Below are positions 17,477 to 24,390 of a stretch of 64,000 nt of DNA, piece after piece. The notes under the pieces were generated by a model. It made no database searches. It was given only the letters and a program-made list of their open reading frames with translations, and was not told the origin of the DNA. This DNA is from Anaerolinea sp. GTDB lineage: Bacteria > Chloroflexota > Anaerolineae > Anaerolineales > Villigracilaceae. Where the stretch lies: the NCBI GenBank assembly GCA_020047815.1, contig JAIFNG010000065.1:41059-105058 (forward strand), read 5' to 3'. Made by a program: the position numbers and the translations under genes. The stretch's first letter is position 1. Every line of letters begins with the position of its first letter.

Positions 17477-18559
17477 TTAGATTAAACCTCGATATACCTT
17501 CATCAACGCCCCGGCATTCCTGTTCCAGTCTGCTCTAAGTTCGGCCGTCTTTCGGCTTGTATCACCAACTCTGGGCAGATCCTCCCTTTGAGCAATAGCC
17601 GCCAGGATCTTTTCTGCCAGATGATCCGCATCTCCGTCACGGAACAGCCACCCATTCTGTCCTTCGACCACCCATTCCTTGTTGGCGGGGATATCCGAAA
17701 CCAGACAGGGTAAACCACAAGCCAACGCCTCCATCAGCGACACAGATGAACCATCCACATGCGATGGCGAAATGTACAAATCAGCCCGATGATACCAGCC
17801 TGGCAAAACTGTTTGCGAGATCTGCCCTCCAAATGCGACCCGATCCAGCACGCCGCCGCCCTCCAAAATCTGACGAAGGGCGTGTCCCTGTGAGCCGCCT
17901 CCCAGCAGAAGCAGGTTCACACTTCCATTCTGCTGTGCCACTTTGATAAATGCACGCGCCAGCACATCCACCCCATAACGAGTTTCCCAGGCGCGGTTGC
18001 AAAATAATGTAAATGTTGAACGTTGGGCAATGGAGGCTGCAGGCTTGAAGTGCTCAAGGTCAACACCCCAGGGGAATACGATCGTCTTCCCGGGATCCAT
18101 TCCGTAAGCCACCGCTTTATCGCGCGTGACCATTGCATCGCTGGTAAAAAACGTTGAACGTCTTAACGTGTAACGTGTGACCCATTCCCACCACCTGCTT
18201 TTGTGCACATCATCCATCAGATCAAAGCCCCAGGACATCGTAAGGATGGGACTAAATCCACTGAGAACCGCAATGAATGCGCAGGTTTGAATGGGCCCCG
18301 CATGGACAAGGTCAGGTTTGATCTCCCGGGTCAAACGTCGAAAGTCCAGTACCAGTTGGGGTAGATCTCTCCAACGAAAGGGGTTCCGCCCACCCTTCCA
18401 TAAAACCAGTTGAACATTGGGCGGTACAAGACGATCTTCCACCGGGCGGCTGTTCCCTTCCAGTTGGACAAAAAAGACCTCATGCCCTCCCTCTGAAATG
18501 GCTTTCAGAAAACGGTGGTCATGTGTGGAGTAACCGAGAGAGAAGTAAAGAATTTTCAT
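17477..18559 (-). CDS. Family 4 glycosyltransferase (GT-B)
   Basis: 360-aa enzyme. The N-terminal Rossmann half begins MKILYFSLGYSTHDHRFLKA. The C-terminal half has LFCNRAWETRYGVD, LLLLGGGSQG, the donor-binding region ISPSHVDGSSVSLMEALACG (with the ExxxxxxxE-type acid) and PCLVSDIPANKEWV. It retains the stereochemistry of a nucleotide-sugar donor, and the acceptor is unknown. The start at 18559 matches the family N-terminus; longer upstream frames lack it. No clear ribosome binding site. First gene of the minus-strand glycan block. Confidence 0.85.
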   Translation of the reverse strand: MKILYFSLGYSTHDHRFLKAISEGGHEVFFVQLEGNSRPVEDRLVPPNVQLVLWKGGRNPFRWRDLPQLVLDFRRLTREIKPDLVHAGPIQTCAFIAVLSGFSPILTMSWGFDLMDDVHKSRWWEWVTRYTLRRSTFFTSDAMVTRDKAVAYGMDPGKTIVFPWGVDLEHFKPAASIAQRSTFTLFCNRAWETRYGVDVLARAFIKVAQQNGSVNLLLLGGGSQGHALRQILEGGGVLDRVAFGGQISQTVLPGWYHRADLYISPSHVDGSSVSLMEALACGLPCLVSDIPANKEWVVEGQNGWLFRDGDADHLAEKILAAIAQREDLPRVGDTSRKTAELRADWNRNAGALMKVYRGLI

Positions 18560-18803
18560 ATTCAATGGCAATTGTACCGCGTCAAAATGCCATTCCCGCC
18601 AATTGACTGTCGAGCAGGGAATTGGCAGAAATGCAGGGGGAGTGTCAAATGAACTTATGCCGCCTGCAGAATATGACCTGAATAACGCATCTACGCATGA
18701 CCATTTTGCAGCGGCAATTACCACAGCACCATCAAGCCTCCCCCCGCTTGGTGTGCGCAGGTATTATCTGCAAGACAGGCATGTTTCACCTCACTCCATT
18801 TTA
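18560..18803. other. Gene-free gap between divergent GT4 and MFS leader
   Basis: No credible coding sequence was seen. On the minus strand a TACAAT lies 11 nt before the GT4 ATG, but no matching -35 was found. The rest is unremarkable. Confidence 0.4.
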
Positions 18804-18832
18804 TTGTAATGCGATTGGATTAGCTGTATATT
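18804..18832 (+). promoter_or_regulatory. Candidate sigma70-type promoter for the MFS leader
   Basis: TTGTAA (18804-18809), a 17-bp spacer and TATATT (18827-18832). The predicted start near 18839 gives a leader of about 315 nt before the transporter ATG. Confidence 0.45.
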
Positions 18833-18956
18833 TGATTCAAGATGCTGGGATGATTATTATTCCACAAAGATTGCTGTCTGTGCCAGACACAAGGCATGTT
18901 TCTGGACCGTACACAATGATACGGTTGTTCAAGTAGATGCGGCACCCACCTATCCG

Positions 18957-19064
18957 AAGGAGATAATGTCAAATGTCTTCTTTACGCTGCTTATCCATTC
19001 TTGAACAATGAGTTGGGTTGGCTTATTCATGGACGACAGTTTTTTTGGTCTGCCTATGGAATAA
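18957..19064 (+). promoter_or_regulatory. Leader mini-ORFs upstream of the MFS transporter
   Basis: AAGGAG at 18957-18962 precedes two overlapping short frames: ATG 18966 to TGA 19002 (12 aa) and ATG 18973 to TGA 19009 (12 aa, MSSLRCLSILEQ). The second stop overlaps the ATG at 19008 (ATGA) of an 18-aa frame (MSWVGLFMDDSFFGLPME). That frame's stop at 19062-19064 sits at the base of the terminator hairpin. The coupling and position suggest translation-dependent attenuation, as in leaders of antibiotic-resistance genes. This is inference from layout only. Confidence 0.4.
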
Positions 19065-19100
19065 ACAAGGATTGGCAAATGCCAGTCCTTGTTTTATTTT
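19063..19100 (+). terminator. Intrinsic terminator/attenuator before the MFS gene
   Basis: AAACAAGGATTGGCA (19063-19077) pairs with TGCCAGTCCTTGTTT (about 19079-19093), with one G-T pair, and is followed by a T-rich tract (TTTTATTTT). It lies 55 bp upstream of the transporter ATG, inside its leader. Confidence 0.7.
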
Positions 19101-19154
19101 CGAGTATGATTACCCGAATATTTTATCGCCCTGGGTCCACCTTGAAAGGAATTT

Positions 19155-20633
19155 ATGTCACGTAATCGTATCATTCTTGTCACGATCGGGATCATGCTCA
19201 GTCTGTTCCTGGCTTCGATGGAATCGACTGTTGTTGCAACCGCCATGCCGACCATTGTCGGTCAACTGGGGGGGTTGGAACATTACTCGTGGGTCTTTTC
19301 GGCCTTTATGCTGGCATCCACCACATCCGTTCCGCTATATGGCAAGCTCTCGGATATTTACGGTCGCCGTCGAATCTATGCGATTGCCATGGCGCTCTTT
19401 CTTCTTGGTTCAGTCATGAGCGGACTGGCCAACAACATGACCCAGTTGATCTTTGCGCGCGCCCTGCAGGGACTTGGCGCAGGCGGAGTCCAACCACTGG
19501 CATTTATCCTGATCGGCGAGATGTTCAATTTAAAGCAACGCGCCAGGATGCAGGGTTTTTTCTCGGGTGTATGGGGATTCTCCTCCATAGTAGGTCCGCT
19601 GCTCGGCGGCTTTATTGTGGATCAATTCACATGGCGTTGGGTCTTCTATATCAACATTGTGCCTGGCTTGCTTGCTGCAGCGCTGGTCGCATTTGCGTGG
19701 CAGGAACAGGCTCAACATCACGAAAGGCCGGCCGTGGACTATCTCGGTGCGGCGCTGCTGACTGCCAGCGTTGTCTCACTCTTGCTCGGCCTCATGGATT
19801 TTGGCACATTCAACAGTTGGATCCTGATCGCAACTGCCGCAGCCCTGTTCATCGCATTGGTCTGGGTTGAAAACCGCATCGCAGACCCGATCCTGCCGAT
19901 CAGACTTTTTCGTGACCGCCTGTTTGCCACCTCCATTGCGCATGGGGTCTTCACAGGCTGGGCCATGTTCGGGAGCGTTTCCTTCTTCCCGCTCTTCGTC
20001 CAATCGGTGATGGGAACCAGCGCAACGCAAGCCGGCATCACCATCACACCCATGCTTTTGGGTTGGGTAACAGCAAGTATCATCGGCATGAGACTGATCC
20101 TGACTGTAGGTCATCGCAGACTGGGCGTGATCGGAACAACCGTATTTGTCACAGGTTCATTTCTAATGACACTGATCGGCGCAGAGTCGAGCCAGGTCAT
20201 GATGATGGTCTTTGTCGCCATGATGGGCGTCGGCATGGGACTTTCCATCCCATCGTTTTTGGTCGCGGTCCAGACCAATGTAGAGCGGCGTCATCTTGGT
20301 ACAGCGACTTCCACGCTTCAATTCAGCCGTTCCATGGGCGGGACTCTCGGAGTAAGCGTGATGGGCGCCGCCTTGAGCATTCGCCTCGCCTCGAACCTGA
20401 GCGCATCCGGCCTTGACCCAAAATTGGTGGCGCAATTACTCGACCCTTTACCGGGCACGCAGATCGTCGTTGACGCAGGCGTACGTCTCGCAATGGCAGA
20501 CTCGATCCACCTGGTCTTTGTCATCGCTTTTATATCCGCCACGCTTGGACTGGTGGCAGTTTTCTTTACCCCACACCAGGAACTAAAGGAGCAACCGCCT
20601 GAAAGTAAAATTCCAGTGGTACACATGGATTAA
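19155..20633 (+). CDS. MFS drug efflux transporter, DHA2 (14-TM) family
   Basis: 492-aa inner-membrane proton-driven exporter. Family motifs are LDAT-like ASMESTVVATAMPTIV in TM1, GKLSDIYGRRRIY (motif A) after TM2, RALQGLGAGGVQPLAF (motif B) in TM4, and GPLLGGFIVDQFTWRWVFYIN (motif C region) in TM5. The number of hydrophobic segments fits the EmrB/QacA group. It probably expels hydrophobic drugs or toxic metabolites; the substrate is unknown. A good ribosome binding site (AAAGGA) precedes the ATG. Expression is likely controlled by the leader mini-ORFs and terminator just upstream. Confidence 0.9.
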   Translation: MSRNRIILVTIGIMLSLFLASMESTVVATAMPTIVGQLGGLEHYSWVFSAFMLASTTSVPLYGKLSDIYGRRRIYAIAMALFLLGSVMSGLANNMTQLIFARALQGLGAGGVQPLAFILIGEMFNLKQRARMQGFFSGVWGFSSIVGPLLGGFIVDQFTWRWVFYINIVPGLLAAALVAFAWQEQAQHHERPAVDYLGAALLTASVVSLLLGLMDFGTFNSWILIATAAALFIALVWVENRIADPILPIRLFRDRLFATSIAHGVFTGWAMFGSVSFFPLFVQSVMGTSATQAGITITPMLLGWVTASIIGMRLILTVGHRRLGVIGTTVFVTGSFLMTLIGAESSQVMMMVFVAMMGVGMGLSIPSFLVAVQTNVERRHLGTATSTLQFSRSMGGTLGVSVMGAALSIRLASNLSASGLDPKLVAQLLDPLPGTQIVVDAGVRLAMADSIHLVFVIAFISATLGLVAVFFTPHQELKEQPPESKIPVVHMD

Positions 20634-20770
20634 ATGAGTGATCGTGAGCAACCCACTAAGGCGGACGGCTGAGTCTGTCAACAGCATGCGCCTCGCGTGT
20701 AACTCATCAGAAAAATAAGATAGGCACAGCGGTATTTGAGGTTATTCCTCACAAAAAAAAGATTTTGATA

Positions 20771-20795
20771 TACAATATGTGTGATAAACATCACA
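20771..20795 (+). promoter_or_regulatory. CRP/FNR-type operator and -10 before rubrerythrin
   Basis: TGTGATAAACATCACA (20780-20795) is a perfect TGTGA-N6-TCACA palindrome, the CRP-family consensus. A -10-like TACAAT lies at 20771-20776, so the palindrome overlaps the predicted start and would fit repression or start-site control. No good -35 is visible. A second small inverted repeat (TGAGG/CCTCA) lies near 20737-20751. Confidence 0.5.
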
Positions 20796-20816
20796 AACTG
20801 ACTCAGGAGGTTTTAC

Positions 20817-21314
20817 ATGAAAAGCACACAGGACAATTTAAAGGAAGCATTTGCCGGCGAGAGTCAGGCAAACCAAAAGTACCGAGCCTTCGCAAAAAAA
20901 GCCGAACAGGATGGATTCGCGAACATTGCACGGCTGTTCCGCACCACCGCAGAAGCAGAACGTATTCATGCCGAAGGGCATTTCAAGTCGCTGGAAGGCA
21001 TTGGCACCACCGCCGAAAACCTGCTGGCAGCCATCACAGGTGAGACACACGAAACTGAAGAAATGTATCCGCCCATGTTCAAGCAGGCGGAAGCTGAAGG
21101 TCATAAATCCAAACGCATGTTCGGCTACGCATTGGAAGCAGAAGCAGTCCACGCCAAACTATATCAACTGGCTTTGGAAGCAGTACAGCAAGGCAAGGAT
21201 CTGACCGAAGTTGATTTCTACCTCTGCCCGATCTGTGGTTACATTGAATTCGGCAAGCCGACAGATGCCTGTCCTGTCTGTGGCACGAAACCTGAGAAAT
21301 TCATCCTGGTTTAG
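20817..21314 (+). CDS. rbr: Rubrerythrin
   Basis: 165-aa cytoplasmic non-haem iron protein that reduces hydrogen peroxide in anaerobes. The four-helix diiron domain carries FAGESQANQKYRAFA, AEAERIHAEGHF, HETEEMYPPMF and LEAEAVHAKLY, with the Glu/His ligands. The C-terminal rubredoxin-like domain has LCPICGYIEFG and CPVCG for the Fe(Cys)4 site. A strong ribosome binding site (AGGAGG) precedes the ATG. The upstream CRP/FNR-type palindrome suggests redox control. It points to an anaerobic or microaerobic lifestyle with oxidative-stress defence. Confidence 0.95.
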   Translation: MKSTQDNLKEAFAGESQANQKYRAFAKKAEQDGFANIARLFRTTAEAERIHAEGHFKSLEGIGTTAENLLAAITGETHETEEMYPPMFKQAEAEGHKSKRMFGYALEAEAVHAKLYQLALEAVQQGKDLTEVDFYLCPICGYIEFGKPTDACPVCGTKPEKFILV

Positions 21315-21440
21315 TGACCCACCTTCACGGAACATTACGAATATTCGCTCGAACCACGCTTTTCAATTGACCAAGCCTTAGGCACGGTTAGTAACATAAG
21401 TTGGCCGGAACCGTATTTTGGGAAGCGAAACATGTGATCA

Positions 21441-21474
21441 AAACCATCCTGTCAACTGGCGGGATGGTTTTTTT
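21441..21474 (+). terminator. Intrinsic terminator after rubrerythrin
   Basis: AAACCATCC (21441-21449) pairs perfectly with GGATGGTTT (21462-21470), followed by a T-run to 21474. It is about 125 bp after the gene. Confidence 0.8.
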
Positions 21475-21499
21475 GTTCCCATGCTTTAAAAATCAGCAA

Positions 21500-21576
21500 T
21501 ATATAATACCCACGGTCACAAATTGCGCTTCCCGCCTTCTAAAAAAGCGCAGTTTGTGACCGCCCTGGGTATAATT
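21500..21576. repeat. Long imperfect inverted repeat upstream of the GNAT gene
   Basis: The core arms 21514-21529 and 21546-21561 match with one mismatch (GGTCACAAATTGCGCT type). Flanking bases extend the symmetry to TATAATACCC on the left and GGGTATAAT on the right. Each arm thus carries a -10-like hexamer pointing outward; the right one (TATAAT 21570-21575) could drive the GNAT gene. It may be an operator for a dimeric regulator or a small palindromic element. Confidence 0.5.
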
Positions 21577-21612
21577 TCACGCAGAAACCAACACACTCAA
21601 GGACGAACCCTC

Positions 21613-22122
21613 ATGACCGTTATTGAAACCGAACGCTTAACGCTCCGCAAATTAACCGTGGAGGATGCCGAGTTCATGCTTGATCTGTTAAACCAGCCCT
21701 CCTTTATTCAATTCATTGGAGATCGCGGCGTGCGAACATTGGATGACGCGCGCAAGATAATTTTAGCTCGTTATATTGAGTCCTATGAGCGTCTCGGCTT
21801 TGGTGTATACCTGACCCTGCTGCAGGAAAGCCAGATACCCATCGGTATTTGTGGACTGATCAAACGCAGCGGGTTGGACAATGTGGATGTAGGCTACGCT
21901 TTCCTGCCGCAATATTGGTCGCAGGGGTATGCGTCCGAATCTGTTTCTGCGGTACTGGCATACGCCAGGAACACGCTGGGGATTGGCCGGGTTTTGGGCA
22001 TCACCACACCTGACAACATCGGTTCGATCCGAGTGTTGGAAAAAGCCGGGTTGAAATTCGAGCGGATGATCAAATTACCCAATGAGGAATCAGAACTCAA
22101 ACTGTTCACATCAGGATCCTGA
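21613..22122 (+). CDS. GNAT family N-acetyltransferase (RimJ/RimL-like)
   Basis: 169-aa acetyl-CoA-dependent acetyltransferase. It starts TERLTLRKLTVEDAEFM, has VDVGYAFLPQYWSQGYASE in the middle (strand 4 and the pyrophosphate-binding loop) and NIGSIRVLEKAGLKFE near the end, typical of the RimJ/RimL subgroup. The substrate could be a protein N-terminus or a small amine. AAGGA nine bases before the ATG at 21613 fits this start; the frame runs further upstream into the inverted repeat, which is not coding. A -10 lies at 21570-21575. Confidence 0.85.
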   Translation: MTVIETERLTLRKLTVEDAEFMLDLLNQPSFIQFIGDRGVRTLDDARKIILARYIESYERLGFGVYLTLLQESQIPIGICGLIKRSGLDNVDVGYAFLPQYWSQGYASESVSAVLAYARNTLGIGRVLGITTPDNIGSIRVLEKAGLKFERMIKLPNEESELKLFTSGS

Positions 22123-22196
22123 TGGCAATGGACATCGGCGGAAAATTATATTTCCGAAAAGAAACTGATAAAGTTTTTTAACATAAGCGTACTTGT

Positions 22197-22248
22197 TTGC
22201 ATAATTGATATGGGGTATTATCATTTGGTCAGGGGCATACACTGCCCC
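22197..22248 (+). promoter_or_regulatory. Candidate phnD promoter and start-site hairpin
   Basis: TTGCAT (22197-22202), 16-bp spacer, TATCAT (22219-22224). A small perfect hairpin GGGGCA/TGCCCC (22232-22248) begins near the predicted transcription start and may stabilise the mRNA 5' end. Confidence 0.4.
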
Positions 22249-22279
22249 ATAAAACTTGTATCTCTTAAGAGGAGAAGAT

Positions 22280-23419
22280 ATGAATAAACGTTTCGTGTTC
22301 GTCCTATTGACCCTCGTCGTAGCCGCTTCGCTGGTATTGTCGGCTTGCGGCGCCCCCGCGACTGAAGCTCCTGTCGCTACAGAAGCCCCTGTTGTTGCAA
22401 CCGAAGCCCCCACCGAAGCGCCCGCTCCCACTGAGCCGCCCATGCCCGCAGTCGGTTCCCCTGAACATCCGATCAAAGTATTGTTTGTTCCCTCCGTGGA
22501 TGCAAACATCATCACCACCGGCGGTGAAGTGATGGCTGCCGCTTTAAGCGAAGCCACCGGCTTGACCTTCGAAGTTACCGTCCCCACCTCATACGCCGCC
22601 ACGATCGAAGAAATGTGCGCCTCCCCGGCGGACACCATGGCTTTCATTCCAGGTCTTGGTTATGCCATCGCCAGCCAGTTGTGCGGCGTGGATGTTGCTT
22701 TCAAAGCCGTCCGCTATGGCTACCCCGTCTACTGGGCTGAATACATCGTCGCCCGCGACAGTAAATACCAAACCCTTGCCGACCTCGAAGGCGCAACCTG
22801 GGGCTTTGGAGACCAGGGTTCAACCTCCGGCTACATGGTTCCCGCAGTTGAATTCGCTGCCGCCGGCATCACCCCCGGCGAACAGGTTCAGACCGGCGGT
22901 CACAACCAGACCGTTACCGCTGTGTACAATGGCGAAGTCGAATTTGGTACCGTGTTCTACAGTGTGCCCTTGACCCCCGAAGGCGCCCCCGTCTTCACCT
23001 ATGACGACTATCTCGCTGGCAAGATCACCACTCTGGAACAGTATGAAATTCCTGAAGAGGCAATTGCAAACTGCGCACCCGATGCCGAAGGTAAGAAGTT
23101 GCTGTGTGACGGCTATCGCATTCTCGATGCCCGCGCCAACATCCGCACTGAGGCCCCGGACGTGATGCAGAAAGTCCGCATTCTGGCTGTCTCCGCCGCC
23201 ATCCCGAACGACACCATGTCCTTCGGACCCGAGTTCCCTGCTGAAGTCCGTACCCAGATCGAAGAAGCACTTGTTGCCTTTGCCGAAACCGAAGCATGGG
23301 ATGCCTCCATCGGCAGCGCCGACTTCTACGGCTGGTCTGGCATTGCACCCGCCACCGACGCAGAATATGACATGGTTCGCGCCATGGTCGAAGCCACCGG
23401 CTACACCATCGAAGAATAA
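22280..23419 (+). CDS. phnD: Phosphonate/phosphite-type ABC transporter substrate-binding lipoprotein
   Basis: 379-aa lipoprotein. The signal peptide ends LVLSAC (Cys near 23) and is followed by an Ala/Pro/Thr/Glu-rich linker to about residue 55. The PhnD domain follows: IKVLFVPSVDANIITTGGE, TSYAATIEEMC, then WGFGDQGSTSGYMVP, the Ser/Thr-rich phosph(on)ate-binding loop. The start at 22280 has GGAG at good spacing. It delivers phosphonate, phosphite or a related oxyanion to PhnE/PhnC. Ligand identity is not readable. A strong terminator lies between it and phnC, which probably keeps the binding protein in excess. Confidence 0.9.
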   Translation: MNKRFVFVLLTLVVAASLVLSACGAPATEAPVATEAPVVATEAPTEAPAPTEPPMPAVGSPEHPIKVLFVPSVDANIITTGGEVMAAALSEATGLTFEVTVPTSYAATIEEMCASPADTMAFIPGLGYAIASQLCGVDVAFKAVRYGYPVYWAEYIVARDSKYQTLADLEGATWGFGDQGSTSGYMVPAVEFAAAGITPGEQVQTGGHNQTVTAVYNGEVEFGTVFYSVPLTPEGAPVFTYDDYLAGKITTLEQYEIPEEAIANCAPDAEGKKLLCDGYRILDARANIRTEAPDVMQKVRILAVSAAIPNDTMSFGPEFPAEVRTQIEEALVAFAETEAWDASIGSADFYGWSGIAPATDAEYDMVRAMVEATGYTIEE

Positions 23420-23438
23420 TCTCCACTAGATTTTTAAT

Positions 23439-23480
23439 AATTTTGGGGCAGGTTTTTTTTCCTGCCCCAAAATTTTATTA
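23439..23480 (+). terminator. Intrinsic terminator between phnD and phnC
   Basis: AATTTTGGGGCAGG (23439-23452) pairs perfectly with CCTGCCCCAAAATT (23461-23474) around a T8 loop, followed by TTATTA. The symmetric A/T flanks could work in both directions. Confidence 0.8.
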
Positions 23481-23580
23481 ACCAAGCATGGTCTGGCAAA
23501 ATATTTTTAAGGAAACCTTCAGGGATTCTTAATCAAGTGAAAACTCATAAAGAATAAGGGCGGGATATATTTTATAATGA

Positions 23581-23619
23581 AGAACTTTCAGCGCGCTGGT
23601 GCGCTGGCATCATAGTTCT
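23581..23619 (+). promoter_or_regulatory. Leader hairpin before phnC
   Basis: AGAACT (23581-23586) pairs with AGTTCT (23614-23619), with an inner stem CAGCGC (23589-23594)/GCGCTG (23601-23606). A TATAAT at 23573-23578 lies just upstream, though without a -35. It sits directly before the ribosome binding site of phnC, so it may tune translation. Confidence 0.35.
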
Positions 23620-23633
23620 CAGGATGATCCATT

Positions 23634-24386
23634 ATGCTGCAAATCAAGAACCTGACCAAAATTTACGACGGCGGAGTTAAAGCACTCGATAACGTCAGCT
23701 TTGAAGTGCCGGATGGGCAATTTCTGGCGGTCATTGGGTTGAGCGGATCGGGGAAATCAACCTTGTTGCGCTGCATCAACCGCCTGATCGAACCCACCGC
23801 AGGGCAGATCCTCTGGAATGGCGAAGATATCACTGCCGCTTCCCAGGAGGAGATGCGCCGCATCCGCCGCAAGATCGGCATGGTCTTCCAACACTTCAAC
23901 CTGGTACACCGCTCGAAAGTCATTACCAACGTGCTTGCAGGACGGCTGGGCTACGTCAACCCTGCCTGGAGTTTGTTAAACCGCTTCCCCAGGGAAGACA
24001 TAGAGAAAGCCATCAAACAATTGGAGCGGGTTGGAATTGCTGAAAAGGCATACCAGCGTGCTGATGAATTAAGCGGTGGGCAGCAACAGCGCGTGGGCAT
24101 TGCGCGTGCTTTGATGCAGGACCCGAAGATGGTTCTCGCTGACGAGCCGGTTGCCAGCCTTGACCCGGTGCTGGCACACAGCATTATGTCTCACCTGGAA
24201 GATATTAACAAAAACGATGGAGTCAGCGTGCTTTGCAGCCTGCACTTTCTTGACCTGGTACACCGTTATGCGGATCGGGTGGTTGCCCTCAATGAAGGCA
24301 AACTGGTCTTTGAAGGATTGCCAACAGAGATTGACGACAACAAGTTCAAGGAAATTTACGGGCGCGATGCCGAGCGGGTAGGGTGA
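23634..24386 (+). CDS. phnC: Phosphonate-type ABC transporter ATP-binding protein
   Basis: 250-aa cytoplasmic ATPase. Walker A is GLSGSGKSTLL near residues 36-46, FQHFNLV is the Q-loop, LSGGQQQRVGIARAL the signature, VLADEPVASLDP the Walker B/D-loop, and SLHFLDLVHRYADR the H-loop region typical of PhnC. AVIGLSGSGKST and the VHRSKVITNVLAGRLGY segment distinguish PhnC from other importers. phnE starts 4 bp after its stop. It energises uptake through the unusual PhnE encoded next. Confidence 0.93.
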   Translation: MLQIKNLTKIYDGGVKALDNVSFEVPDGQFLAVIGLSGSGKSTLLRCINRLIEPTAGQILWNGEDITAASQEEMRRIRRKIGMVFQHFNLVHRSKVITNVLAGRLGYVNPAWSLLNRFPREDIEKAIKQLERVGIAEKAYQRADELSGGQQQRVGIARALMQDPKMVLADEPVASLDPVLAHSIMSHLEDINKNDGVSVLCSLHFLDLVHRYADRVVALNEGKLVFEGLPTEIDDNKFKEIYGRDAERVG

Positions 24387-24390
24387 AACC

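Noticed and set aside
19289..19870. Long alternative frame inside the MFS gene
   Set aside because: It is a shadow of the transporter coding sequence with no family similarity.
22111..22647. 178-codon open frame on the minus strand opposite phnD
   Set aside because: It is antisense to the Ala/Pro/Glu-rich linker and start of phnD, is low-complexity, and has no ribosome binding site.
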